NCBI GenBank assembly: GCA_014529385.2
Contig: CM043970.1
Location: forward strand, 65,060,496-65,120,495
Length of the DNA stretch: 60,000 bases
Reading direction: 5' to 3'
Source of the DNA: Adiantum capillus-veneris
Taxonomy: Eukaryota > Streptophyta > Polypodiopsida > Polypodiales > Pteridaceae
Shown here piece by piece: positions 21,451 through 31,690 of the stretch; within the stretch, counting starts at the first letter, position 1; every line of letters starts with the position of its first letter. Under the pieces are notes generated by a model. It worked only from the letters and a program-made list of their open reading frames with translations. It did no database searches and was not told the DNA's origin. The position numbers were made by a program, and so were the translations under genes.

Positions 21451-22240
21451 AGGAATGGGGGGAATGTTAGCAGCGGCTAACACAGGCTACACCGAATATG
21501 CATCAAGCGGGAGATATGCTATGGTTGTGCATAAGATTTCCAACTCACTTTGTATAAGTCTTGGGCTCACTTGGAGTTCCAAAGTTGTATATGCTAGCTA
21601 GGAGACTCCAACTTAAACCCATAGTAGAAGGGATTGTGGTGAAAGATTTTAAAAGGAAGCCTTTATGCAAGGAGGCTTCATTCTTGAGGATCCACTTTTG
21701 AGAGCTCTCTCTCTCTTGAGTGTTCACTCTATGGCCTAGCCTTGAGATTAATATCCATGCTTAAGAGGCTAAGACTAATCCATTGTAATTAGAGTAAGCT
21801 CCTCTTTATTAATCGAATTCCTATTTTCTCATTAGTCTACTTCTTCTCTACATTTCATTATGTCATGAAGTAGTATTACACTCTCATTATTCTAGATTTG
21901 AGAGAGGTGTGTACTTCTTGCTATTAACCACTCCATTAGCATTCCATTTGTGATATTTAGCATCACTAATTATCTTGATTAAGTTGGGTCTTAATCTTGT
22001 AATTAGTGTGTGTGCCCTATTGTTTGCTTGTGTGTAGATAGGTTTTATGAAACTCTAGCACCATTCACCTCGTGTGTGTAGCTATTGATGAAGTGTCATG
22101 ATTGACATGTGGTGGTTGGAGAGGCCAACACCAATGTAATTAGTGCGTGCTTATCATTAGTGTGCTTGGGGTTTCTAGTCTATGGTAAGTCGGACTTTGG
22201 TGGGCTTGATGTGTGTAGGAGTTGATTGATTAGTGATTAG
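21451..22240 (+). repeat. Polypurine tract and LTR start of gypsy-type element H
   Basis: AGGAATGGGGGGAA (21451-21464) is a good polypurine tract, and the LTR begins with TGTTAGCAGCGGCTAACA. No coding sequence is seen for about 900 bp. The right border is not visible; 22240 is a rough limit set by the pol remnant that follows. No second copy is in the window. Confidence 0.5.
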
Positions 22241-22399
22241 AGTATGATTAGAGTTAGTCTTGCCATGGCTAATCTCTACTTGCATTGGAGAGGTGTTCTC
22301 TTGAATCCTCTATTTCTATTCATCCAATGCTCGTGCTTTCATGCCCTAGCCGGGTTGCCAATCCACGGATTTGATAATTTTTTGTGGGTTGCGATTAGG

Positions 22400-23290
22400 T
22401 CGTACTACAAAGCCTCCCAACAACCACAGAGGAACGTAAGGTTGTGTATACAAAGGCTCAAACAAAACCTACCGATGGAAGTAATGGAGTATATGGTGGT
22501 TCATGTGATAATTAAAGAAATAGAGTTAGCAGACCTTGGTGAGGAGTCCAAACCTATTTTCATTGCCCAAGATCTGACAGAGACTGAGAAGTATGTACTT
22601 AAAGGACTTCTCAAGGAATACAAGGATATATTTTCTTGGACATATAATGATATGAAAGGTGTTCCACCTTCTGTGGTGCAACACACAATCCCCATGAATA
22701 GCATGGCTAAACCAGTCCAGTAACGACCCTACCCAATGAATCCTAAGTATGCAAAGATTGTTCAAGAAGAGATTGAAAAGCTTGTCAAATGCAAATTCAT
22801 ATACCCTATCGAGCACTCAGAATGGGTGTCTCCAATAGGGATTGTGCCGAAAAATAATGGGAAACTTAGAGTGTGTGTGGACCTCAAGAAGGTCAATACT
22901 ACCACTAGGAGGTACCATTACCACTTGTCATATTCAGAACATGTGCTTGAAAGAGTTGCAGGAAAGGAAGCTTATAGCTTTTTAGATGGGTACTTTGGAT
23001 ACAATCAAATCATAGTTGCACTAGAGGACCACGTTAAAATGGCTTTTATAACCAAATTGGGAGTGTTTCCATTTTGTGTTATGGCTTTTTGTTTAACCAA
23101 TGCTCCTGCTACCTTTCAAAGATTAATAAACACCGCTTTTAGAGAATATTTGAGGGAGTTTTGCGAAGCTTTCTTAGATGATCTTTGTGTTTATTCTTCT
23201 TGGAAAGAACATCTATCATGTTTACAAAAAGTATTTGAGAAGCACAGATTGTATCTCATCTCCTTAAACCCTTTTAAACACCAATTTTAG
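22400..23290 (+). pseudogene. Protease-RT linker and reverse transcriptase, gypsy element G
   Basis: The linker has DIFSWTYNDMKGV, typical of the Tat/Athila side of Ty3/gypsy. A TAA at 22721-22723 stands where a Gln codon is usual, and the frame then continues. RT motifs are LRVCVDLKKVN, FLDGYFGYNQI and the catalytic box FLDDLCVYS. A frameshift follows at about 23290-23320. The gag and most of the protease are absent; the open stretch before 22400 has no likeness to an element protein. Confidence 0.88.
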
Positions 23291-23990
23291 GTTAAACATG
23301 AGTCATTTTAGGGCATATCGTGTCCAAAAATGGGATTTGCACAGATGAGAGAAAAATTAAAGCCATTGCTGATTTGCCACCACCTACAAAGTATAAAGGA
23401 GTTCAAAGGTTCATGGGACATGTTGGTTATTACCGATGGTTTATTTTAAACTTTTCCAAGATAGCTCGTCCTTTGTACAGGCTTCTTATTGAGTTCCAGT
23501 GGACCGCGGAGTGTGACCATGCTTATGAGTCATTAAAAAAGACCTTGACAAACACTCCTATTCTACAAGTTCTCGATTGGATTGTAATTTTCCATGTGCA
23601 TATTGATGCATGGAACTTTGCTATTGGGTGTGTTCTAGCTCAACCAGGAGAACATAAATTAGACTACCCCATTAGCTTTGCAAGTCGTCAATTGAATGAT
23701 GCTGAGAGAAACTACACCACTACAGAGAGGAAAGGTTAGATATTATTTACGCAGTGAAGAAATTTTGCTCCTACCTTCTTGCCAACAAGTTTGTTTTCTA
23801 TGTGGATCATCAAGCCTTGTTGTATCTAGTAAATAAACCTTGTTCCACAAGGAGAATTACATGATGGTTGTTAATTCTTCTTGAGTTTGATTTCACCATT
23901 GTGGTGAGACCTGGTAAAAGACATGTCATGGCGGATCATTTGTCTTGCATACCCAATGGTGAAGCCCCTACTAGAGTCGATGAGGAATTG
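23291..23990 (+). pseudogene. RT connection and RNase H, gypsy element G
   Basis: Continues with GVQRFMGHVGYYRWFI (connection) and RNase H (VHIDAWNFAIGCVLAQPG, then YAVKKFCSYLL). After the frame ends at 23739 coding resumes as VDHQALLYLVNKP and the C-terminal box MADHLSCIPNGE, where D-H-L-S replaces the D-A-L-S form of the chromovirus copies, as in the Tat group. Several shifts and stops. Confidence 0.82.
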
Positions 23991-23999
23991 CCCGATACT

Positions 24000-25224
24000 T
24001 CCTTATTTTTGTCGAGACCATGCCTTAATGGTGTAAGAAGATTGTGAACTTTCTAGTTAATGGTTTTCCACCCAAGGAGTTTCATAAGGATATAGCTCAA
24101 AAACTGTTAAAAGAATGTGAACCTTATTCTCTCATTGCAGGAACTCTCTGCAAGCTAGGGAAAGATGATATTCTTAGACGTTGTGCTCGTGAGGATGAGT
24201 ATTTATACATACTGCAGGAAGCCCACATGGGTATAATCGGAGGACATTTCTCAAGGGAAGTAACTACTAGAAAGGTGTTGCAATCAAGCTATTGGTGGCC
24301 TACCTTATTCAAGGATGCATTACTTGTTATGAATGCCAACATTACAAGGTCACACAACAAAAGGATAAGATGCTCTTACATCCTATTAAAGAGACTCAAC
24401 CATTTGAAAAATGGGGTTTAGACTTTATAGGCCCAATTAGTCCGGCAAATCGTAACACTCAATCTCGATATATAATCATTGCCACTGACTATGTGACAAA
24501 GTGGATGGAAGCGAGGGTGACACGTAAGGCTGATGCAAGGTCAACTACCAAGTTTCTCTTTTAGAACATTATTACAAGATTTGGTTGTCCCTTTGAGATT
24601 GTGAGTGACAATGGTACTCATTTTATAATTGGAGTGATAAAGAAACTGACGAAAAACTTCATGATAGCCCACCATAAGTCCATGCCTTATTATTCACAAG
24701 CAAATGGTCAATCTGAGAGTACTAACAAGACCTTCATTTCTATCTTGACCAAAACAGTCAAAGCCCATTGCATAGATTGGGATTTGAAGCTGACATCAGC
24801 TCTATGGGCTTATTGTACTTCTTACAAAGTGGCTATTAAGTGTACACCATTCAAAATGGTATATGGCCAAGAAGCAGTTATGCCATGCGAGTTTGTAATT
24901 CCTAGTCTACATGTAGATTCACAAGAAGGTTGGGATGGTAACCCTTTAGTTGAGCGTTTATATATCCTTGAAAGGTTAGACGAAGAAAGGCAATTGGCTG
25001 TGCAAAATGCACTTGTTGAGAAAGATAGGAGGAAGAAATGGTTTGACCATCATTTAAAGAAAAAGATATCAATGTTGGGGATAAAGCTTATGTATGGAGA
25101 CACTATACACCGGATCCGGAGCTATTATGGGTTCCCAAGCGAGAAAGGCTTGTTTCGCTCAGCTCAACCATGGAAAAAGCGAATGAAGCTTCTTGCTCTT
25201 CATGTAGTTCATATACAAAAATAG
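24000..25224 (+). pseudogene. Integrase, gypsy element G
   Basis: The zinc domain has EAHMGIIGGHFS and CITCYECQ in two frames, with a shift near 24310. The first Asp is in WGLDFIGPIS, then a TAG at 24562-24564 interrupts. The second Asp is in EIVSDNGTHF and the Glu in YSQANGQSESTNK. The 24601-25224 piece continues with LWAYCTSYK and MVYGQEAVMP, typical of Tat-like integrases. No chromodomain is seen. Confidence 0.88.
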
Positions 25225-25484
25225 AAGCTTCAACACAACCTCCACCTACCATTGTACATATCCATACAAACAAGAAAGAGTTTTCACCTCCCGTTGGAAG
25301 TTCACCACCTACAACAACGTGGAAAATAAAGTCATGGGAGAGTACCTTACCACCCTTGCAACTAGATAAAATACCTAGGGCGGTCGAAAACTATTGGTCA
25401 AAATCTTCACCCATGAAAACTTGGAACAATTGGTTGGTGATGATATCATTCCAAAAGGTATGACCTACCCAAGGAAGGGGGGAG
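25225..25484 (+). other. 3' tail and polypurine tract of element G
   Basis: Pro/Thr-rich decayed C-terminal sequence, then AAGGAAGGGGGGAG (25471-25484), a clear polypurine tract abutting an LTR start. Confidence 0.7.
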
Positions 25485-25878
25485 TGTTTGCTGACACCAA
25501 TCATTCACTTGCTCCCCTCTTAACCTTCCTCCCTGACCTCTCAATCTCCAATCTTAGGGAATGTATATATAAAGCCTTATACTCACAAAAACCAAAATAA
25601 AAAAGTAAAAGAGCAAGAGCCACCAAACAAAAACCTGGAAGCCTACAAGTTCTATATATGACACAAAATCATAAAAACACAATATGCACAAGGACACGAC
25701 CCTTATAATATTTGCACTCTAACCATCATCTATCTGTGTGTATAAATCCTAACAACAACAACACGTTCTTGCACACACTAGAAAACACAAAAAATACCTC
25801 TAGGAGGCACATCAGTGGGAAGAGGCAACAACCTAACCTAATTATTTGCACCCTTCCTTTTAGGGAGTTAAGGGAACA
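25485..25878 (+). repeat. LTR start of element G (right border uncertain)
   Basis: Begins TGTTTGCTGACACC right after the polypurine tract. GTATATATAAAGCC at about 25563-25576 is a convincing TATA box. A possible CA end lies near 25878, but no second copy is in the window and the LTR could be longer. Confidence 0.6.
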
Positions 25879-26397
25879 TGATATTGTAAAGATGGGGAGG
25901 TAACTCTAAGGCTAAACCATCATCGAGAAAAACAAAGTCATCATCCGTGAGACTATACGTGCAATCCGTGTACTCATGTAAATCTTCTTCATCATTAGAG
26001 GCACCAATGTTTACTAAGAAGGTCACGAGACGTTTATAGTCATCTTGGTCAAAAGGGTAGACTTGTGCAATGGGAGAGACACTCTGTACTAAGTATGGAT
26101 CAGTTGTGGTCAAAAGACGTATCAGCCTTTCTAACTCCTCAAAATTCCTCTCATATGCTAGTGTGCCTACCAATCCCATTCACAGGCAAGCACCGGAAAA
26201 ACTATGTGAAACACTTGCGAAAAGTAAAGAGGGTACCTCTCATCCAAGGTAGGAGTGGATGACTCTAGCGTACTAGCCATATTTGGAAATTCATGATATC
26301 TTTCTCTCATTCACTCTTCAAATCAAACGCGATCATCAACACAAACAGGTGTTTCTTGACCATTAGCATTGCCCCTTGTCTTTGTTTTTGCATCCAT
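25868..26397 (-). pseudogene. Decayed reading frame of unknown identity, antisense to element G
   Basis: From the ATG at 26397 the minus strand encodes a charged N-terminus (MDAKTKTRGNANGQ), then two TGA codons close together (about 26315-26325), then about 35 more codons. A shift near 26170 leads into a clean 103-codon frame (26179-25868) with an acidic C-terminal part (DEEDLHEYTDC and LTDDDFVFLDDGLALELPP). Composition looks like real protein, not chance. I recognise no family. It lies just downstream of, or inside, the LTR of element G and runs against it. Antisense frames are known in Tat-type elements, but this one lies beyond the polypurine tract. Confidence 0.4.
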
Positions 26398-27419
26398 GTT
26401 TGTCTGCTTTAAATGTGATTGGTAGTGCAATATTCCAGACATTTGCTTAGATTAGACACTAGATTCTATATAATTTTTTGTCATAATCCTTTGTCTAGGT
26501 TTCGGAATCAAGCAGTCTGTCTAAGCTAGTTTGACCAAGTTAGGAGTTAGAGATCATATCTTAATACCATGGGGAATGCCTTCCTAATAATCAATGGTTA
26601 CTTTAGGCTCTTAATTGGATTTAGGCAGCATTGTGTGCAATGTACTAGGACTTTCTAGTGGGCTTACTCCCTATTGACCTTTAGCTTAAGTACTATAAAG
26701 GGAGTTTACTAGTGTGATGAGCCTGGGAAGGGTAACAATGTCATTGACCCCCCCAAAGTTACAAAATTGAAATGCTAAAAAAGAATTTAAAAAAAAAAAA
26801 AACAAAAGTGCCACAATGTAAAAACTTAAGCTGAAAGAGAAATCCCAGCTTGATTTGGTACGTCACACACATGTATTGCCTATGGTACTAGAGCCCTAGA
26901 GGTTCCCAGTGTGGGTGCTTTTCATTGGAAAGCAAAAATCCCAAGGCATACAAAATAAGCACACACATCAAAATCGAATCATTGTAAAAAAACTTTGGGG
27001 GTCAAACAAAGGGAATAATTCAACCGATGATTTCATGAGCAATTCCTTTTATCGTAGCTTAACTACAAGGTCTTCCAGGTATACCCTCTAGTCAGCCCTT
27101 GAACATCAAATACTTTGTTCTCACGATTAAACAGCTTAATTGACTAGAGAAAATTGACAAGCTTACCCATGGTATTAATAGTTGACCTCTAGTGCCTCTC
27201 AACCATTAGATTAGCAACCCCAGGCTTATTTATTTTTTGCCCTTTACAACTACTTCTACGTTTGATTATATTACAGTTTAATCTTTTAGTGCTAACAAAT
27301 TGTTTAATATTCTGTTACAATTCAATTTGTGTGCCTACAAATGCATATGCTTTTTTATTATATATGCGAATGCAATTATTGTGCCAATTTTGGTTGATTT
27401 TACAGTGATAAAGAAGGCT
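26398..27419. other. Non-coding region
   Basis: No gene seen. A 14-base A tract lies at about 26789-26802. Confidence 0.5.
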
Positions 27420-27512
27420 AAGGACACTCAATCTCGAATGCTCTTCCACCTCAACGAACGGGCTTCATCTTAATAGATTCCGAGGACGGAATCTACATCA
27501 GGAAGAGGGGCA
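27420..27512 (+). other. 3' end of gypsy element F with polypurine tract
   Basis: The stretch TTCCGAGGACGGAATC (27478-27493) and AGGAAGAGGGGCA (27500-27512) matches the well-known pol-end plus polypurine-tract arrangement of plant Tekay/Del-type gypsy elements. The TGTTAAC start of an LTR follows. Everything upstream in F is missing. Confidence 0.6.
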
Positions 27513-27538
27513 TGTTAACCGAAAAGTCAGACAATGGA

Positions 27539-27711
27539 GTCAATACTAGGCAAATAGGAGGCTTGGTGACTTCCCAACACTCCCTACTTCTTGGTGTGGA
27601 CCTTTGTATTAAAGCCATTACAAGCGACAGTAAAGACCTTGGGGCATGGAGTCAATATATTGGGAAAATAGGAGGCTTGGTGACTACCAACGCTCCCTAT
27701 CGCTTGGTGTT
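27539..27711 (+). repeat. 112-bp tandem repeat inside LTR F, left part
   Basis: Unit one starts at 27539 (GTCAATACTAGG) and unit two at 27651 (GTCAATATATTGG), a period of 112 bp. Unit two is split by element E and resumes at 31394. Confidence 0.85.
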
Positions 27712-27901
27712 TGAAGGGGATCGGGGAGCACCACAGACGGAGAGTGAGAGAGAGAGAAGGAGACACACGACACAGATATGGGTGGGGAGACTCAAAGAGT
27801 GAGAAGCCCCCTATACACTTATGCTATGTATAAGGTATACAAGTCAGCGGGCGCCCAGACTCTGGGCGGCCGGGCAAGGTACAGACGCCTATACCCCAAC
27901 A
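27712..27901 (-). repeat. 3' LTR of element E
   Basis: 190 bp. On the minus strand it runs from TGTTGGGGTATAGGCG to GATCCCCTTCA. Its first 12 and last 6 bases equal those of element D's LTR, while the interior differs. Confidence 0.93.
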
Positions 27902-27912
27902 ACCTCCCACTT
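27902..27912 (-). promoter_or_regulatory. Polypurine tract of element E
   Basis: Minus strand AAGTGGGAGGT directly before the 3' LTR, identical to that of element D. Confidence 0.9.
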
Positions 27913-27980
27913 AAAGGCGACTGTGCCTTTAAGCAAGAGAACCTAGTCTAAAGACTACAAAAGGCGAGAGAAAACCGCTC

Positions 27981-28952
27981 TCAACCGATGCCCACTGGCT
28001 GACTGTGATCGTGTGCATCCGGCTGTCCTGCTCCCGTGTAAGTCCATACACCACCAGACGTACCACACACGTACTGCAAGTATGTACGCAATACCTGCAT
28101 ATCTCCCTCGTGCACTATGCCATCATCAGTCAACAAACGATTGACAACCCCAACTGCAAATGCTCCCACTGCAGCTGCGATATCTGGTCTCAAGATCAAC
28201 ATCTCATACATGAGACCACCGAATGCCGATGCCATGCTAGCGGGCCCTGCTAGCTCTACGGAGCATGCATCAACATATATATCCTTGGAAATAGGCATCT
28301 CTGACTGACAAGGCGTGTCAGCCACATGCATCTCCTGACTGTCCATAAAAGACGCATCAACCTGTCGTGCAATCTCAGAGAAAACCAGCTGCTCTAGGTG
28401 TCTGCTGGAAGACATATCCTGCATAACTATATCCCCATGCTCACCGTCGAGCATAGAAAGGAATGACTGCATAATCGCTGACATCTCAGCCTCCTCTGCA
28501 ATCATCCACTGCAAACATGACCACTCAATCTGCTGTGACTCACTAGAGCTCTCATGCTCTAACTCCGTATGCATAGACTCTTGCACAACGTCCTCCTGTC
28601 GTGACTCACTAGAGCAAGACTGCTCTACCTGTCTATCCTGCATAGAAGTATCTCGCACAACTGACTCTCTGCTTTGCTTAGTCACTAGCAAAGCATGCAT
28701 GTCTGATTTTGTCACCTCTCTGTGTGACTGCTCAAGTCGTGCCCCAACTGTGTGCACAATGAGCTCACTACTCTGCACTCCATGCAAAGCATCCTGCAAC
28801 CCACAAGCAAAAGAGACTCGCCTGCTCTCTCGCTGTCTACCTGGCTGCGTGATCACAGAGACAACACCGTCTCTCCCGTGATCCACATGCAATGGGTAAC
28901 CTGTACCACTCCTGGCACCTCTCGCAATCACTAGCAAACCCAAATGCATCAC
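27981..28952 (-). CDS. Chimeric pol remnant, 323 codons, element E
   Basis: Same frame as the upstream gag and protease frames. The first 30 residues (LVIARGARSGTGYPLHV) match the sequence that follows protease in copia elements. The middle 200 residues are Ser/Glu/Gln/Met-rich, with loose repeats of the form SSESRQEDVVQESMHTE and EHESSSESQQIEW. The C-terminal 80 residues return to copia pol between RT and RNase H (GGLMYEMLILRPDIAAAVG, then LRTYLQYVCGT). Integrase and the catalytic RT core have been replaced by the low-complexity middle, yet the frame stays open. A product, if made, would be neither enzyme. Confidence 0.65.
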   Translation of the reverse strand: MMHLGLLVIARGARSGTGYPLHVDHGRDGVVSVITQPGRQRESRRVSFACGLQDALHGVQSSELIVHTVGARLEQSHREVTKSDMHALLVTKQSRESVVRDTSMQDRQVEQSCSSESRQEDVVQESMHTELEHESSSESQQIEWSCLQWMIAEEAEMSAIMQSFLSMLDGEHGDIVMQDMSSSRHLEQLVFSEIARQVDASFMDSQEMHVADTPCQSEMPISKDIYVDACSVELAGPASMASAFGGLMYEMLILRPDIAAAVGAFAVGVVNRLLTDDGIVHEGDMQVLRTYLQYVCGTSGGVWTYTGAGQPDAHDHSQPVGIG

Positions 28953-28958
28953 AAAATC

Positions 28959-29378
28959 TCACTCTCGTAGAGAAATCTGACATCCACTATCCCGTAACTG
29001 TCTGACTGAGATCAAATCCCGTCTCAAATCTGGCACATAACGCACATGATGCAGGGTAAATCTCATACCACTGGGCAAGGAAAAACATACGTCTCCTGTA
29101 CCCTCAATGTCATACACAGCACCATCAGCCATGTGCACACAACCAAGTCTCCCACTAGAAAACGTGCTAAACCACTCACGATGCGACGTGACATGGAAAG
29201 TAGTATCTGAATCTAGTAACCAATGTGAAGACAATGTGCAATCCGATATGCAATCCGTAGACATAAGATCGTCTGAAGACAAGCTAGATGTAAATGTGAC
29301 ATCGCCGTCACAAGCATACTCAGTAACCACCGTACTGATCTCACTAGCATCCGTCGTGCCCAAATCTGCATCACACAT
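28959..29378 (-). pseudogene. Aspartic protease, element E (altered active site)
   Basis: Copia-type protease: WLLDSDTTFHVTSHREWF holds the active-site position, but the family's D-S-G-(A/T) reads D-S-D-T. The flap-side sequence (HMADGAVYDIEGTGDVCF) and the C-terminal LISVRQLRDSGCQISL are as expected. It is in frame with gag, separated only by TGA/TAG-type stops at 29379-29381 and 28959-28961. The missing Gly makes activity unlikely. Confidence 0.82.
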
Positions 29379-29870
29379 CTATCGCCTCCGTTGTCTCAAA
29401 CGCCTGAAACATCGACGCCTAATGTGCCCTCTATGTCCACAATGCCAACATGTCAAGTCTCTATGCCGTCGAGACTTGCATGTGGGACCAGTCTCTCCCA
29501 TGGACATAGAAGTGGGACTAGACTCTCCTGTAGACATGGATGTCGCGTACATAGCATGTAAACTCTGCCATAAAGCATGAGTTGTAGTCTCCCTCGAGAC
29601 CTGCCAGTAAACAGACTCAACCAGATGCAAACAAATCGTAGACATGGCTAACTCATCAAGATCCTGCCAATCATCATCACGCATAGAATTGGGCTTCGCC
29701 GATAAACCATGCAAGGGTTTATCCTGCCCCAAATCCGCCAATGCAACAAGCATATGTTCCTTCCAAGCAACAAAATCTGCACCATCAAACTGTGTCAGAC
29801 CATAACGTTGGAAGTCAAATGAAAAATCAGCCATAATGCTCGCAAAAGAGCAATCAACAATGAGTAGCAA
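29379..29870 (-). pseudogene. Gag with zinc knuckle, element E (shortened)
   Basis: Copia Gag N-terminus (LTQFDGADFVAWKEHMLVAL) and core (DELAMSTICLHLVESVYW). It jumps after about residue 110 to a Ser/Thr/Met/Gly-rich stretch with a duplicated STGESSPTSMSMGE motif, then the knuckle CWHCGHRGHIRRRC (CX2CX4HX4C) and an Arg-rich tail. The second half of the Gag core is deleted. RNA binding could persist, but particle assembly is doubtful. Confidence 0.85.
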
Positions 29871-31187
29871 ATGTCAACCAAATCAGCCCTAAACTGGCTC
29901 GAATCGCATCAATAAAAGTCTGCAAATATGGCTGTAAATCAGCCCCAAAATTCAGCTCTTTAACAGCTGCATAAACAAGTCACAAATGTGTCCCAAATCA
30001 GCCTACAACTGAGCCATAGATGGACACCTGCAAAGAGGAAACAATGGCTGAAAATTCAGCACCCAAATAAGCCCTCAAACCTGCCTCTAAACTTGTAAAC
30101 CTGTAGCTGAAACCTGCTGAAAAACCTCAAGCCATTAGTGCTCGAATCCGGCTACCTAGCTCGTAGCCACACAAGCATACATCACAATACTCACTCCTGT
30201 GAGTGTGCCAAGATAAATGTACGCATGTCAAACCCGTGAGCTAATCACCAAGCCCACAATGTGCGGTATCGATGCATACACACGCACAAATCTCCCACCT
30301 GCAGAGAACACCGCACGCAAATGCTGAGTGCAACCCGCAATCTCTACCTAGATCGCATAAATGATGCGCATAAAACTCCTGGGAATATTTCGCCAGAGTT
30401 TCGTCAGTAAAACGGCCACAAAACCAGTAACCAAACTGACTGCACGCTCAAAACCATGAGCAACCAAAGTGCATCAAATTGCACTCCAAATGCATGCACC
30501 AATCTCCACACTTTGCATACATCATTGCAAACACCTGCAAATCTTGTACACAAATATCTGCTCTACCTGTGACTGCCAAAAAACATGCTCGAGGCATACA
30601 TTGCCGAGCTCAAAATGCAATCACATTAGTCTCCCTGAGCATCAAACCACATAAGGCATACATCGTATCCTCCCACCTGTGATGAAACTTGCAGCAAATA
30701 TCACTCTCACATCTGAGAGCAAACCATGTGTGGAATCCTCGACACACAATAAACAACTGCTGCTGCTGCAGAAAATTCAGCGTTCAGAATTTTAAAATTC
30801 TGATATGACGAGGGCGTCCGGAGTGTGCCAAAACCCCAAGGTAGACTCCTGGATCACATGTATCCAAGTCTAGGTGTGAAAGCTATGCCAAAAAACCTCC
30901 GTTTCGACCCAAAAACGCAGCATAAACTGCCAAAAGAGGGCTGAAAAATGCAGCTCCTCAACCGTAGCTCGAATGAAGTTTTTGATGGCTCGAATGGCTT
31001 CGAAAGGGGGGGAAAACGCCAGGACATTTGATGGAAACGCTCTCGGAAAGCTGAATTTGCTAATGCCGAAGTCGAAACCCTGTTTGCACTCTTGAAAGTG
31101 CGCGCGCGCGTAGACGCGATTTCGGGAATGAAACCGACTCTCCGTTGTCGTCGTGACTGTGCACACACGCGCTCCCTCCACACCTAC
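29871..31187 (-). other. 5' leader of element E
   Basis: About 1.3 kb without a gene between primer site and gag, similar in length to the leader of element D. Confidence 0.65.
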
Positions 31188-31199
31188 ACTCTGATACCA
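31188..31199 (-). promoter_or_regulatory. Primer binding site of element E, tRNA-Met
   Basis: Minus strand TGGTATCAGAGT, one base off the usual site, two bases inside the 5' LTR. Confidence 0.9.
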
Positions 31200-31201
31200 A
31201 T

Positions 31202-31393
31202 TGAAGGGGATCGGGGAGCACCACAGACGGAGAGTGAGAGAGAGAGAGAAGGAGACACACGACACAGATATGGGTGGGGAGACTCAAAGAGTGAGCAGCC
31301 CCCTATACACTTATGCTATGTATAAGGTATACAAGTCAGTGGGCGCCCACACTCTGGGCGGCCGGGCAAGGCACAGACGCCTATACCCAAACA
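31202..31393 (-). repeat. 5' LTR of element E
   Basis: 192 bp matching 27712-27901. Confidence 0.93.
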
Positions 31394-31690
31394 GTGTTGA
31401 CCTTGGTGTTAAAGCCATTACAAGTGACAATAAAGACCTTAAGGCGTGGAGTCAATACTGGGCGAATAGGAGGCTTGGTGACTACCGAACGCTCCCTATC
31501 TCTTGGTGTTGACCTTGGTGTTAAAGCCATTACAAGTGACGGTAAATACCTTGGGGCATGATAAACGACAACGGAGACCCTTGTGTTGATGTGATTACAA
31601 GTCATACAATGGAGTCAACACTGAGAAAATAGGACGCTTGGTGACAACCCAACGCTCCCCATCGCTTGGTACTGACCTTGGCAAATGGGC
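31394..31690 (+). repeat. 112-bp tandem repeat inside LTR F, right part
   Basis: Completes unit two, then unit three from 31451. A 53-bp unrelated insert (31561-31613) follows, then a partial fourth unit from 31614. The GGTGTTGACCTTGG junction recurs in each unit and is where E inserted. Confidence 0.82.

Larger units (their letters stand above)
27712..31393 (-). mobile_element. Copia-derived non-autonomous element E
   Basis: A 3682-bp insertion with LTRs at 27712-27901 and 31202-31393, PPT, PBS and a perfect 5-bp target duplication GTGTT (27707-27711 and 31394-31398). It codes for gag, protease and an odd fused frame that ends in an RNase-H-side fragment of pol. Integrase and most of RT are absent. 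LTRs differ by about five substitutions and one GA unit. Confidence 0.94.

Noticed and set aside
22244-22400. N-terminal part of the open frame before the element G linker
   Set aside because: It does not resemble any protease and probably is LTR or junction sequence that happens to be open.
28005-28934. Plus-strand frames opposite the 323-codon frame of element E
   Set aside because: They are shorter shadows without any domain; the minus frame is continuous with gag and protease.
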